Assembly (NCBI RefSeq): GCF_023721815.1 | Contig: NZ_JAMDLI010000006.1 | Span: 186,001-250,000, forward strand | Source of the DNA: Pleomorphomonas sp. JP5 | GTDB taxonomy: Bacteria; Pseudomonadota; Alphaproteobacteria; Rhizobiales; Pleomorphomonadaceae | Length of the DNA stretch: 64,000 nt | Direction: 5' to 3' | In this document: one piece after another, positions 24,446 through 32,989 of the stretch | Position numbering within the stretch: position 1 is the stretch's first letter | How the letters are laid out: each line of letters begins with the position of its first letter | Program-made: the position numbers and the translations under genes | Notes under the pieces: generated by a model | The model's input: the letters and a program-made list of their open reading frames with translations, nothing else | What the model was told of the DNA's origin: nothing | Database searches by the model: none

Positions 24446-25447
24446 ATGGCTGACAAAATCAGAATTGGCATCAATGGTTTCGGCCGTATCGGCCGCATGG
24501 TTTTCCGCGCTGCCAGGGAGCGGAGCGATCTGGAAGTGGTCGCCGTCAACGACCTCTTGCCCATCGACCACCTCGCCTATCTCCTGAAATACGACAGCGT
24601 GCACGGCGCCTTCCCCGGCAAGGTGGAGACGGCGGCCGGCGCCCTCGTGGTTGACGGCCGAGAGATCACCGCCTTCGAGGAGAAGGACCCCGCCGCCATC
24701 GCCTGGGCCGATGCCGGCGTCGATCTGGTGATCGAGTCGACCGGGCGCTTTCTCACCCTCGACAGCACCGAGGGGCACCTCAAGGCGGGCGCGAAGAAGG
24801 TGGTGATATCGGGCCCGCCCACCGACAACACGCCGGTGTTCGTCCTGGGCGTCAACGCCGACGCCTATGCCGGCGAGACCATCGTCTCCAACGCCTCCTG
24901 CACCACCAACTGCGTGGCGCCGCTGGCCAAGCTGATGGACGACCTCTACGGCCTCGAAGAAGCGCTGATGCTGACTGTCCACGCGGTCACCGCCAGTCAG
25001 AACCCCGTCGACGGCGTGGCCCGCAAGGACTGGCGCTTCGGGCGCGGCATCCTCAACAACATCATCCCCGCCACCACCGGCGCGGCGCGCATGGTCGGCA
25101 AGGTCATTCCCAAGCTGAACGGCCGGATCAACGGCATGGCCGTGCGCGTGCCGGTGGCCGACGTGTCGATGGTCGACCTCACCTGCCGCCTCGGCACCAA
25201 GGTCTCCTACGCCGAGATCTGCGAAGCGATCCGCAGCGCCTCGGCCGGCGCCTATCGCGGCATCCTCGAGTATTGCGACGAACCGGTCGTCTCCACCGAC
25301 CTCAGGGGCAACGCCCACTCGTCCATCTTCGACGCCAAGGCCGGCATGCAGACCTCCGAGGGCCTGACCAAGCTGATCGCCTGGTACGACAACGAGTGGG
25401 GCTACTCCTGCCGCTGCCTCGATCTGGCCGCGCACATGATGCGGTAG
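24446..25447 (+). CDS. gap: Glyceraldehyde-3-phosphate dehydrogenase
   Basis: A 333-residue NAD-dependent enzyme converting glyceraldehyde-3-phosphate to 1,3-bisphosphoglycerate. The Rossmann motif is INGFGRIGR at residues 8-16. Catalytic Cys152 lies in SNASCTTN, and His179 follows in VHAVTAS. NEWGYSCRC is near the end. HAVTASQNPVDGVARKDW departs from the usual S-T-Q-x-x-x-D-G-P-S pattern, so this may be a specialised isoform. Divergent placement from a TetR-type regulator also suggests conditional expression. No other glycolytic gene is nearby. Confidence 0.92.
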   Translation: MADKIRIGINGFGRIGRMVFRAARERSDLEVVAVNDLLPIDHLAYLLKYDSVHGAFPGKVETAAGALVVDGREITAFEEKDPAAIAWADAGVDLVIESTGRFLTLDSTEGHLKAGAKKVVISGPPTDNTPVFVLGVNADAYAGETIVSNASCTTNCVAPLAKLMDDLYGLEEALMLTVHAVTASQNPVDGVARKDWRFGRGILNNIIPATTGAARMVGKVIPKLNGRINGMAVRVPVADVSMVDLTCRLGTKVSYAEICEAIRSASAGAYRGILEYCDEPVVSTDLRGNAHSSIFDAKAGMQTSEGLTKLIAWYDNEWGYSCRCLDLAAHMMR

Positions 25448-25455
25448 GACACGGC

Positions 25456-25481
25456 GAGCATGGGGGCACACCCCCATGCTC
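25456..25481. terminator. Strong bidirectional hairpin between gap and the NAD-kinase-like gene
   Basis: An 11-bp perfect stem, GAGCATGGGGG with CCCCCATGCTC around CACA, lies between convergent genes. T tracts are weak on both sides. Confidence 0.7.
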
Positions 25482-25496
25482 CCATCAGGGGGGCTT

Positions 25497-26411
25497 TCAG
25501 CGCCGCCCCCTGGGCCGATCGAGAACCATGTTGAGCGTCCGGTCGGCGATCCGCACGTCCACCCGCACGCCCCAGTCGAAGGCCAGAAAGTCCTGCTCGA
25601 TGCCATCGGCGAAGATCACCCCGCCCGTGTCGATGCGCGAGACGATCCTCAGCTCGGCGCCACTGGCAATCTCGCCCTGGCGCAGCTTGCAGCCGGATGT
25701 GCGGCTCGGCCACGGCTCGCGCGACAGGAAGACGGCGCGCGGATCCGTGGCGCCGATGGTGGCCGCGCTGCCGGTGGCCGTCAGGATCGAGCGCGCCCAG
25801 CCCGACAGCCCGGTGCCGGTGGAGACGATGACCCCCGACGACGACTGGAACTCCTCCTCGCCGCCATGCTCGAGAACGTAGCGGGCCGATTGGTGCGAGC
25901 GATGGCCGAGAAACAACTCGTTCAGCGCCGTGAGGCGGGTGCCCTCCGAGCTTTTCGCCTCGACCATGGTGCGCGCCTCGGTGGGGGCATCGTTGCCCTC
26001 GACCGACGCCAGCAGCCGGTCGAGCCCGTCGAGGGTGTGGCGGGTCAGGATGCCCTCGCTGCGGGCCGGATCGAGCGCGACGCCGATCACCGGCTGCCCG
26101 GCGAGATACTTGGCGAGGTTGGCCACCAGCCCGTCCTGGCCCAGCGCCACGACGATGTCGTTGGCGGTGAACAGGAACCGGTCGAGATCCTCGCGCTGGA
26201 CCTCGGCAAGCGACCAGTCGGCCGGCACCTTGCGCTTGGCCTCGGCGATGGCGCGCACCTGCTGGACGTGCCGCGCCTCCACCTCCACGATCCGCTGGCC
26301 ACGGGTGGAGAGGAAGAACTCCGCCTGCCCGCGCGTCGCGTGGGCGGCCAGCAACGCCTCATACTCGCTTTGCCGGGTGACCAGCACGACGCGGGGCGCC
26401 AGGGTGGTCAT
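25497..26411 (-). CDS. NAD-kinase-like protein
   Basis: A 304-residue protein of the ATP-NAD kinase fold. The nucleotide motif reads ALGQDGLVANLAKYL, with GQDG in place of the usual GGDG. QPVIGVALDP and TALNELFLGHRSHQ (the NE motif) follow, then STGTGLSGW. The catalytic role is plausible but the altered GGDG makes the activity uncertain. It overlaps the SPFH gene upstream by 4 bp, so the two are translationally coupled. The context with NrtR suggests a role in NAD(P) metabolism. Confidence 0.78.
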   Translation of the reverse strand: MTTLAPRVVLVTRQSEYEALLAAHATRGQAEFFLSTRGQRIVEVEARHVQQVRAIAEAKRKVPADWSLAEVQREDLDRFLFTANDIVVALGQDGLVANLAKYLAGQPVIGVALDPARSEGILTRHTLDGLDRLLASVEGNDAPTEARTMVEAKSSEGTRLTALNELFLGHRSHQSARYVLEHGGEEEFQSSSGVIVSTGTGLSGWARSILTATGSAATIGATDPRAVFLSREPWPSRTSGCKLRQGEIASGAELRIVSRIDTGGVIFADGIEQDFLAFDWGVRVDVRIADRTLNMVLDRPRGRR

Positions 26412-27427
26412 GACCGGACCTCGCGCGGCCCCATCAAGCCACGCAGTTGCTGGGTGAGGCTGGCCAGCATGTCCGGCGTCACGTTCAGCGTGTCGATGTG
26501 GTCGAGCTTGCCGGCGAACTCCTGCGCGGCCAGCGCCAGCAGCACCTCGGGGGACAGCCCGGCGTAGGCGCCCATGCGCATCCGCTCCATTTCCGCCGCC
26601 GCCTGTTCGACAAGGCGGATGCGGCCGGCCTCGGCCTCGGCGGCCAGACGGACCGCTTCGGCGGCGCTGGTGGCGGCGATGCGCTCGGCCGCCGCCCTCG
26701 CCTCGGCTTCGGCGCGGGCGTTGGCATCCTCGCGGGCGATCAGCTCCTGACGGCGGGCCGCCAGCTCCACCTTGTTGGCCAGCTCGTTCTCGGCGATGGC
26801 GCGTTCCTTCTCCACCGCCAGGGCGCGGCGGGCGAAGGTGGCCTCGTCGGCCTTCTGCTGCAGGCTTTCGAAGGTGGGAACCTGCAGCGCCCGGGCCAGC
26901 TCGGACGACGGCGTCAGGGCCGCCACGCGAACCGAGACGATGGACAGCCCCATCTCCGGCAGGGTCTGGTCGGCGGCAAAGCCGGCGGTGATCGCCGCCT
27001 GCAGCGGCGCCAGGCCCTTTTCCAGCAGCTCCCGCACGCCGGACGCCTTCAGGTAGCCGTCGGCATATTCGCGCGCCAGCCCGGTGATGAAGCCGACGAT
27101 GGAGTCCACCGGCTTGGCCAGCAGTGCCCCGGTCTTCAGGTCGATGGTGAAATCGACGCGTTCGCCCAGCTTTTCCGGCTCCTTGACGCGCCAGCTGATG
27201 GTGCCCTGCACCGCAAGGTCCTGATAGTCGGAGGACTGGCCCTTCACCATGAAGTTCATGGTGCGGTCGTCCATGGGGATCTCGGTGATCGAAGCGCCAT
27301 CGGGGGCGAACCAGAAGGCAAGACCGCGCCCGGAAAGGTGGCGCTGGCCGCGCTTGAAATACTGGATATGCGCCGAAGCGTCGGCCCTGAGGTGACGGAC
27401 CATCGGGTAGCTCTTGATCTGCGCCAT
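26408..27427 (-). CDS. SPFH/band 7-domain protein
   Basis: A 339-residue protein. The SPFH domain covers about residues 20-200. A long Ala/Glu/Arg-rich coiled coil follows (ARAEAEARAAAERIAATSAA) and a C-terminal oligomerisation part ends at MGPREVRS. There is no N-terminal membrane anchor, unlike most stomatin or flotillin relatives. It sits between nrtR (5 bp away) and the NAD-kinase-like gene (4-bp overlap). Its biochemical role in this operon is unknown. Confidence 0.82.
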   Translation of the reverse strand: MAQIKSYPMVRHLRADASAHIQYFKRGQRHLSGRGLAFWFAPDGASITEIPMDDRTMNFMVKGQSSDYQDLAVQGTISWRVKEPEKLGERVDFTIDLKTGALLAKPVDSIVGFITGLAREYADGYLKASGVRELLEKGLAPLQAAITAGFAADQTLPEMGLSIVSVRVAALTPSSELARALQVPTFESLQQKADEATFARRALAVEKERAIAENELANKVELAARRQELIAREDANARAEAEARAAAERIAATSAAEAVRLAAEAEAGRIRLVEQAAAEMERMRMGAYAGLSPEVLLALAAQEFAGKLDHIDTLNVTPDMLASLTQQLRGLMGPREVRS

Positions 27428-27432
27428 GACGA

Positions 27433-28131
27433 TTACTCCTGTTCGGCAATGCGTTCGTAAAGTTCGGCCGGGCGAAAGGCGCCGCCCGTTTCGTGAAGGC
27501 CGGTGGGCCGGATCAGCCCCCGGTCGAGAATCTTGCGGCGGAAAGCCGGCTTGGCGAGGTGGCATCCGAGGATGGCCTCGTGCACTTCCTGCACCTCGCG
27601 CAGGGTGAAACGCTCCGGCAGCAGCGCGTAGCCGATGGCGGTGTAATCGAGCTTGCCGCGCAGCCGCTTGATCACCTCGCCAAGGATGATGGCGTGATCG
27701 AACGCGAGCGACAGGGCGCCGTCCGGCCCCGACACGGTGAGCGGACCGCCGGCGGACGGCATCTCCACCCGCGCCAGCAGCCGTTCGGGGGCAGGCGCCA
27801 GGGCGGCGAGGGCTTTTGCCGGCACCAGCGCCAGATAGGTGACGCTGACCACCCGGCCGCGCGGATCGCGATCGAGGGCGCCGAAGGTGGCGAGCTGTTC
27901 GAAATGGGCCTTCTCGACGCTGGCCTTGTCGCGCAGCACGCGGGCGACGGTGGCCTCAAGCGTCTGGTCGATATGGACGAAGCCGCCCGGCAGCGCCCAC
28001 TCGCCGCCCACCTCGGCCGCGTCGGGCCGCCGCACCAGAAGCACCTTCACCACGCCCTCGTCCACGGTAAGGATCGCAAGATCCACCGCCAGGGCGGGCT
28101 GGGGATAGTCGGTGAGCGGGCGGGCGGTCAT
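27433..28131 (-). CDS. nrtR: NrtR-like Nudix-related transcriptional regulator
   Basis: A 232-residue protein. The N-terminal Nudix domain contains ALPGGFVHIDQTLEATVARV. The Nudix box lacks the conserved REUXEE glutamates, as expected for NrtR, which senses ADP-ribose rather than hydrolysing substrates. A C-terminal winged helix contains FTLREVQEVHEAILG and AFRRKILDRG. It starts an operon with SPFH and NAD-kinase-like genes. An inverted repeat lies 14 bp upstream of its start, probably an operator. Confidence 0.85.
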   Translation of the reverse strand: MTARPLTDYPQPALAVDLAILTVDEGVVKVLLVRRPDAAEVGGEWALPGGFVHIDQTLEATVARVLRDKASVEKAHFEQLATFGALDRDPRGRVVSVTYLALVPAKALAALAPAPERLLARVEMPSAGGPLTVSGPDGALSLAFDHAIILGEVIKRLRGKLDYTAIGYALLPERFTLREVQEVHEAILGCHLAKPAFRRKILDRGLIRPTGLHETGGAFRPAELYERIAEQE

Positions 28132-28145
28132 GGCGAACTCCTGTA

Positions 28146-28177
28146 ATATTCATTGTAGTTATATCTTCAATGGATAT
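28146..28177. promoter_or_regulatory. Inverted repeat upstream of nrtR, probable operator
   Basis: ATATTCATTG (28146-28155) and CAATGGATAT (28168-28177) are inverted repeats with one mismatch and a 12-bp AT-rich spacer. The element stands out in a GC-rich region and lies right before nrtR. Confidence 0.6.
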
Positions 28178-28305
28178 ATGTCAAGCCCTGCCAATACTGG
28201 GCAAGCCGCCCTTAGGAACAAGACAGCGCCGAGAGCCCGCTCAGATCTGGATAAGCCTCTTGAGACGCCTCTGGCGCACAAGATGATGGTTCGCGATCGG
28301 CAACA

Positions 28306-28876
28306 TCAGCCTTGGCGGACGGTCGAAACCTGGACTTCGTTCACTCTGGCAAGCCCGGGATGGGCCGCCAGATACTCATCAAGTCGAACATCTTCCCCAT
28401 AGCGAACTTGCTCGTCCAGGATGTCGTAATCCGCGCCAATCTCCCGGCGCAAAAGCGCTAGCAACCTGTCGATACTCGCATTGAACCGATCGCAGAGGGC
28501 CTGTGTCCAAAGGCTTGGATCGAGCGGATACAGGGGGTTGAGATAGCCAGAGTGCTCGAAATCCAGTTGATCGCGCAAATCCTGCGCCCTCTCGGACAGC
28601 ACGACGCCGCCAGGCCTGCTCACTCGCCCTTCAAGATCAAGACACACTGCATCGACAGGCCCTACGCCGAGCCGATCACGCGTGGCAGCGTCACCTGCCC
28701 AAAGCCCCCCCCCCCCCCGCGCCGTAATCGAAGAAAAACCTGAGAACGCCTTTCGCCATGTCAAAATCGTAGCAGCTTTGCGACAGGCAGGGAACGAGTA
28801 CAAACGGGAAGTGCCGCGCGAGACTGTGCGAACGGCCCGCCAAGCTGATGCCTCCATATGACAGCACATATGACAA
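28306..28876 (-). pseudogene. Uncharacterised gene split at a poly-G tract
   Basis: Two overlapping frames join naturally at a run of 14 G on the coding strand. The upstream part, starting near TTG 28876, encodes SHSLARHFPFVLVPCLSQ and DMAKGVLRFFFDYGAG, then reads into a stop at 28691. The downstream part begins LWAGDAATRDRLGVGPVDAV and ends at 28306 after AAHPGLARVNEV. Removing one G or adding two would restore one protein of roughly 190 residues. I recognise no family. It could be a phase-variable gene, a fresh pseudogene or a sequencing error in the homopolymer. Confidence 0.65.
28705..28718. repeat. Homopolymer of 14 C (14 G on the coding strand)
   Basis: Fourteen consecutive C residues lie inside a coding region, at the exact point where the reading frame changes. 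Such tracts are prone to slipped-strand mispairing. Confidence 0.9.
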
Positions 28877-29052
28877 TAAAGACCCCAGGGCCGTCTGCCT
28901 GACCGAGAACCTTTCTCAGGTAAAGTGGCCATAAAATGGGAGAACTGGTCACAGTCACCGCATGCTCGGAACAGACACCAATGAAATAATACTGCCAAAT
29001 TTCGGCAGCATGTAGGTTTATCGCCTCTCCTGCAATTTCAGGAGACAGGCAA

Positions 29053-29910
29053 ATGTATATCGTCATGGGCGCAACCGGGAATGTTGGCGGCGCGGTCGCC
29101 GACGCGCTGCTGGCCAGGGGAGAGGCGGTGACCGTGTTGGTCCGCGCGCCCGAGCGGGCAGCCATCTGGCGCGACAGGGGCGCCCGGATCGTCAAGGCGG
29201 ACGCCGAGGACCCCGCCTCGCTGAAGGCAGCCTTTGCCAGCGGCAAGCGGGCCTTTCTGCTCAATCCGCCGGCCGCGCCCTCCGGAGACACCGACCGCAT
29301 GGAACGCCGGACGATCGCCAACGTTTTGGCGGCGCTCGAAGGTTCGGGGCTGGAAAAGGTCGTCGCTGCCTCGACCTATGGCGCCCAGTCCGGCGAGGGC
29401 ATCGGCGACCTGTCGACGCTGTGGGAGCTGGAGGAAGGCTTGCGCCGACAGTCCATTCCAGCGGCGATCAACCGGGGCGGCTACTACATGACCAACTGGA
29501 CCGGCCTCGCCGAAATCGTCCGCCAATCCGGCCGGCTGCCGAGCATGTATCCGGCCGACACGCCCATCCCCACGGTGTCGCCGCGCGACCTTGGCGAGGC
29601 GGCCGCCGACCGGCTGGTCAGCCCTCTCGATGACGTTGGCGTCGTCTATGTCGAAGGGCCGCAGCTCTACACGCCGCAGGACGTGGCCGATGCCTTCAGC
29701 GCCGCTCTCGGCCGGGAGATCGGGCTCGACGTGACGGAAAACGGCCAATGGGAAGCGGCCTTCAAGGGCTTCGGCTTCTCCGACGAGGCAGCTCGCAGCT
29801 ACGCCAGAATGACGGCAGCGATCCTGGACGGCAACTTCGACCGACAAGCAGCGCCCCGCCGTGGCAAGGTGACGCTTGCCGATTTCATCTCGTCAGCCCT
29901 TGCGCGATGA
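29053..29910 (+). CDS. NmrA-like NAD(P)-binding protein
   Basis: A 285-residue atypical short-chain dehydrogenase. The dinucleotide motif GATGNVGGAVADAL is at the N-terminus, and VVAASTYGAQSGEG and GGYYMTNW follow as in NmrA/QOR2-type proteins. It lacks a classical YxxxK dyad, so it may be an NADPH-sensing or quinone reductase-type protein. GGAG lies about 10 bases before the start. It is a single-gene unit. Confidence 0.78.
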   Translation: MYIVMGATGNVGGAVADALLARGEAVTVLVRAPERAAIWRDRGARIVKADAEDPASLKAAFASGKRAFLLNPPAAPSGDTDRMERRTIANVLAALEGSGLEKVVAASTYGAQSGEGIGDLSTLWELEEGLRRQSIPAAINRGGYYMTNWTGLAEIVRQSGRLPSMYPADTPIPTVSPRDLGEAAADRLVSPLDDVGVVYVEGPQLYTPQDVADAFSAALGREIGLDVTENGQWEAAFKGFGFSDEAARSYARMTAAILDGNFDRQAAPRRGKVTLADFISSALAR

Positions 29911-29952
29911 GCATGGGAGATAGGTGGGATGCCAATCCCGTAGATCGTCAAC

Positions 29953-30339
29953 TCAGGCCCTGAGGCTGGCGCGCACCGCCTCGGCGATCTTGCCCGACCG
30001 GGTAGCGCCGCTTGCCCTCACCGAGCGATCGAGGGCGGCCAGCAGGTGCTCGTCCATGGTGATTTGCACCCTGACCGATCGTCCGGGCAGGTCGACCGGC
30101 ACAGCCGCGAGGAGCGCGCCGTCGACATCCTCCGTCCGGCGGATGGCTTCGGCCGAACGAAGCACGGGAAGCGCCTCGCCATCCTCGACCATGCCTTCGA
30201 CATGGAAGGCCAGCGCCATGGCGCCGCGCGCAATCGCGTCGTCAAGGCTGTCCGCCGTGGAAACGCAGCCAGGGAAATCGGGAAAGGAAATGCCGAAAAC
30301 GCCGTCTTCCTCATGAATGAGCGCAACGACATGGGTCAT
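29953..30339 (-). CDS. hicB: HicB-family antitoxin
   Basis: A 128-residue antitoxin. The N-terminal HicB fold contains FGISFPDFPGCVSTA, and the C-terminal DNA-binding part contains QITMDEHLLAALDRSVRASG. It follows hicA by 27 bp on the same strand. AGGAGCCTGAT precedes the start. It should neutralise HicA and repress the operon. It closely resembles the orphan HicB at 23109-23492. Confidence 0.9.
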   Translation of the reverse strand: MTHVVALIHEEDGVFGISFPDFPGCVSTADSLDDAIARGAMALAFHVEGMVEDGEALPVLRSAEAIRRTEDVDGALLAAVPVDLPGRSVRVQITMDEHLLAALDRSVRASGATRSGKIAEAVRASLRA

Positions 30340-30366
30340 ATCAGGCTCCTTGCCTCACGGGTGAGC

Positions 30367-30576
30367 TCACCATTCCCAGCCGGCTTGCGAGTAGATCGAC
30401 TTCAGCGTGCCGGTCGGTATGTCCCGCGTGCCGGTGTCGATCGTCACTCGTCCAGGTCGAGCCGGATGCTTGTACTGGACATGATCGCCAGGGCCTTTGC
30501 GAACAACGACCCAGCCATCCTGAGCGAGGCGCCTTTCGACATCTCTGCGCCGATTGCTGTGCTCGCTACGGCCCAT
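30367..30576 (-). CDS. hicA: HicA-family mRNA interferase toxin
   Basis: A 69-residue toxin of double-stranded-RNA-binding-like fold. RRDVERRLAQDGWVVVRKGPGDHVQYKHP carries the catalytic His in the GDHVQY motif (positions split here for length: RRDVERRL, DGWVVVRKG, GDHVQY). IPTGTLKSIYSQAG ends the protein. It is the first gene of hicAB and cleaves mRNA in known homologues. It is intact and lies behind an AT-rich promoter. Confidence 0.9.
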   Translation of the reverse strand: MGRSEHSNRRRDVERRLAQDGWVVVRKGPGDHVQYKHPARPGRVTIDTGTRDIPTGTLKSIYSQAGWEW

Positions 30577-30602
30577 TATGCGCCCCTGTCTCGCGCTGTA
30601 TT

Positions 30603-30651
30603 TATACACACACCGCGTTGGAATCAAGCGGACGGTGTAGTTATGTGTATA
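30603..30651. promoter_or_regulatory. hicAB promoter region with inverted repeat
   Basis: TATACACA (30603-30610) and TGTGTATA (30644-30651) form a perfect inverted repeat. On the minus strand TTGATT and a TATAAA-like -10 lie between the repeats and the hicA start. The repeat is a candidate HicB operator. Confidence 0.55.
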
Positions 30652-30753
30652 GACCGCTTTTCGAACGGGACGGCAAGCCCCATCCTCTCCCGTCGCCCCG
30701 TGGCGGGCCGGACGCACGCCCGGCCCGCCTGCGCTTTCACTTGACGCCCGCGA

Positions 30754-31101
30754 TCAGGGCCGCAGCTCCTTGCCGCCGTGGGAGATCAGCAGCTTGGCGA
30801 TGTCTTCGTTGCGGTTTGCCTTGGCGCGCACCAGCGGCGAGTAGCCCTCGAAGTCCAGGGCGTTGACGTCGGCGCCGTTGTCGACAAGGAACTTGGCGAG
30901 TTCGAGATTGCCGACCATCGAGACCAGATGCAGCGGCGTGAAGCCTTCGAGAACGGCGTTGATCGAGGCAGGGTCCTGCTTCATCTCCGCGATGGCCTTG
31001 TCGTTTTCGCCCGACCAGATCAGGTCCTTGAGCTCGGCGCTGGCGGCGAAGGCGGGGCCAGACAGGCTGACGGCGATCAGAAAGGCGGAAATCAGTCTCA
31101 T
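30754..31101 (-). CDS. Secreted ankyrin-repeat protein
   Basis: A 115-residue protein. The N-terminal signal peptide ends at PAFA-AS, so it should be periplasmic. Two to three ankyrin repeats follow, seen as GFTPLHLVSMVGNLELAKFL then DNGADVNALDFEGYSPLV. The start has GGAGAAAG immediately upstream. The binding partner is unknown. Confidence 0.82.
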   Translation of the reverse strand: MRLISAFLIAVSLSGPAFAASAELKDLIWSGENDKAIAEMKQDPASINAVLEGFTPLHLVSMVGNLELAKFLVDNGADVNALDFEGYSPLVRAKANRNEDIAKLLISHGGKELRP

Positions 31102-31459
31102 TGCTTTCTCCAATGGGCGCCCCGCCGAACCTCTGGCCGGGCACATGCCGCACGGTTTGGTCTTGGCCCCGTGAACGCCCCTGCGCGGGAACCGTCGGCT
31201 TCGCTTCGTCAATGGGGCGACAGCACGGCCTGCCCTGGAGCACCCGCCCTGCCTTGCATCGGCCCGCTCGGAGAGCCCGTCTCCGCGTCGCGGACCGATG
31301 GCTCCCGATCTCTCAGAACGACCTTTTCCGAAGCTGTCGCTCGGGAATCGCCCCGCACGGGCCGGACAACGCCAAGGAGAGGTTGCGATTCTCCCCCGGC
31401 GGTTGTCTTCTGCATCATCGGCAGGGCATCTTGCAAGGCATCCGGCCGGCCGATCCCCA
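31102..31459. other. Gene-free stretch
   Basis: No convincing coding frame, repeat or RNA is seen in these 358 bp. Composition is close to the chromosomal average. It separates two minus-strand genes and may contain the promoter of the ankyrin gene. Confidence 0.4.
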
Positions 31460-32032
31460 TCAGTCGGACCGAGCGGCGATCCGGCGCCGATCGCGGCTGT
31501 CGGTCTCTGCGGACGTCCCTTCCCGGTCGCACAGCTTCGACCAGCCCCGCGCCACCAGCATCAGCCCCTGCCCGAGGAAGATGCCCGAGAACAGGCCGCG
31601 CAGAAGGGCGAAGACCACTTTCGTTCCGATGGCCGCCGCCGTCGCCGGATCGATCGCCGTCATCACGCCCTCGACATAGCGGACGCTGAAGATCGCCAGG
31701 ATCAGGCCGAGCGAGGACCAGCCGCCCAGCAGCAGGATAGTGGCCGGCGGGCCGGCTTCGACGGAAATGGGCCGGCGCGCGGCAATGAGGGCGCCAACGC
31801 CGAGTCCGACCGCCAGCGCCGGCAGCCAGGCCGCCTCAACGATCGGCGAGGTTTCGACCGATCCGCTGCCGACCGACAGCACCATCAGGATGGCCGGCAG
31901 CAACGCCGGCTTCCACAAGCCGACGCGGCGAGGCCGCGACGCGAGAACACCCCGGTAAACGAGAAAGGCCAGCAGCAGCCAAACCCATGCCGGCGTTCCA
32001 ATCACCACCGACGCCATGCTAGAAATCGTCAT
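31460..32032 (-). CDS. DUF6622-like membrane protein
   Basis: A 190-residue protein with about five hydrophobic segments. It opens with TPAWVWLLLAFLVYRGVLASRP, a pattern seen in small membrane proteins annotated DUF6622. The basic C-terminus (RDRRRIAARSD) is likely cytoplasmic. It is divergent from a membrane-bound LytTR regulator, which may control it. The function is unknown. Confidence 0.65.
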   Translation of the reverse strand: MTISSMASVVIGTPAWVWLLLAFLVYRGVLASRPRRVGLWKPALLPAILMVLSVGSGSVETSPIVEAAWLPALAVGLGVGALIAARRPISVEAGPPATILLLGGWSSLGLILAIFSVRYVEGVMTAIDPATAAAIGTKVVFALLRGLFSGIFLGQGLMLVARGWSKLCDREGTSAETDSRDRRRIAARSD

Positions 32033-32148
32033 CTGAGGACCTTCGCATCTTGAGGAAGACGCCGTCGGCCAACCCGATCGGCACAAGCGTCTTCCGCCGT
32101 CCCGGGCAGGGATGCCAGCGGTCCTGCGCAAACGGAGACGGGGGCTTC

Positions 32149-32958
32149 GTGGACGGCAGCAACGTGCAACTCGCGCTTCGCCGATGGCGCGCCATCGTCG
32201 GATCCGCCATGTTTCGGGCCATCGTGCTCGCGGCCACGGCGATCACCACGGCGAGCGGCATCTCCAGCGGCGACAGCTGGCGCGACACGCTCGGCGCGCT
32301 GGCGATCAACGGCGTCGAAGCCTTCTCCAGCGCGGCGCTGGCGACCCTTCTCATCCTGCTGGTCGAGCCGCGCCTCAGCTTCATCGCCCACACCGGTCCA
32401 CGCTACGCGCTCGCCGGCATCGCCGCCTCGCCGGCGGTGCTGATCGTGGTTCTCGCAATCGAGGTGTTACTGCGTCAGGCCGACCCGACCGCGACCTATG
32501 TCGGCCGCGTCGCGATAACCGTGCTGGTCAGCGTCGCGGCGATCGCCACCGTGGCCGGCCTCGCGGCGCGTGGCGACAGACGCCAACCAACGGAGACGCC
32601 CGCCGCCGAACCGGCGAAGACCTGCGCCTTCCTGCGCCGTCTGCCGCCCCGGCTGGGAACCGATCTGACCCGCGTTTCCGTCTACGATCACTATGTCGAG
32701 GCGCACACCCGGCGCGGCCACGAGTTGATCCTGATCCGCTTTTCCGACGCCCTCGCCGAGCTCGAAGGCGGCGATGGCCTTCAGATCCACCGCTCGCACT
32801 GGGTGGCGAACGGCGCCGTCAGGTGCCTCATGCGCAGCGAAAGCCGGTCATTGCTGGTGGAGCTCGACGACGGCACCCGCCTGCCCGTCAGCCGCTCGCG
32901 AGAAGCGGCGGTGCGGGCCGCCGGCTTTCCGCTGGAAAAGGCCGACGAAAGCGCCTGA
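32149..32958 (+). CDS. Membrane-anchored LytTR-family regulator
   Basis: About 269 residues starting at GTG 32149. The N-terminal half has four hydrophobic helices (VLAATAITTASGI, AALATLLILLV, AASPAVLIVVLAIEVLL, VAITVLVSVAAIATVA). The C-terminal LytTR DNA-binding domain contains VSVYDHYVEAHTRRGHELIL, then HRSHWVA and RLPVSRSRE. The start is uncertain; TTG 32050 and GTG 32164 are in frame. It probably senses a membrane signal and regulates the divergent DUF6622-like gene. Confidence 0.8.
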   Translation: MDGSNVQLALRRWRAIVGSAMFRAIVLAATAITTASGISSGDSWRDTLGALAINGVEAFSSAALATLLILLVEPRLSFIAHTGPRYALAGIAASPAVLIVVLAIEVLLRQADPTATYVGRVAITVLVSVAAIATVAGLAARGDRRQPTETPAAEPAKTCAFLRRLPPRLGTDLTRVSVYDHYVEAHTRRGHELILIRFSDALAELEGGDGLQIHRSHWVANGAVRCLMRSESRSLLVELDDGTRLPVSRSREAAVRAAGFPLEKADESA

Positions 32959-32989
32959 TCCGGAACGGACAGGAACGAGAACCGCGCGC

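Noticed and set aside
30367-30576. Reading the hicA region as part of a longer gene reaching 30717
   Set aside because: The extension crosses the AT-rich promoter and inverted repeat, and HicA proteins are normally 60-80 residues.
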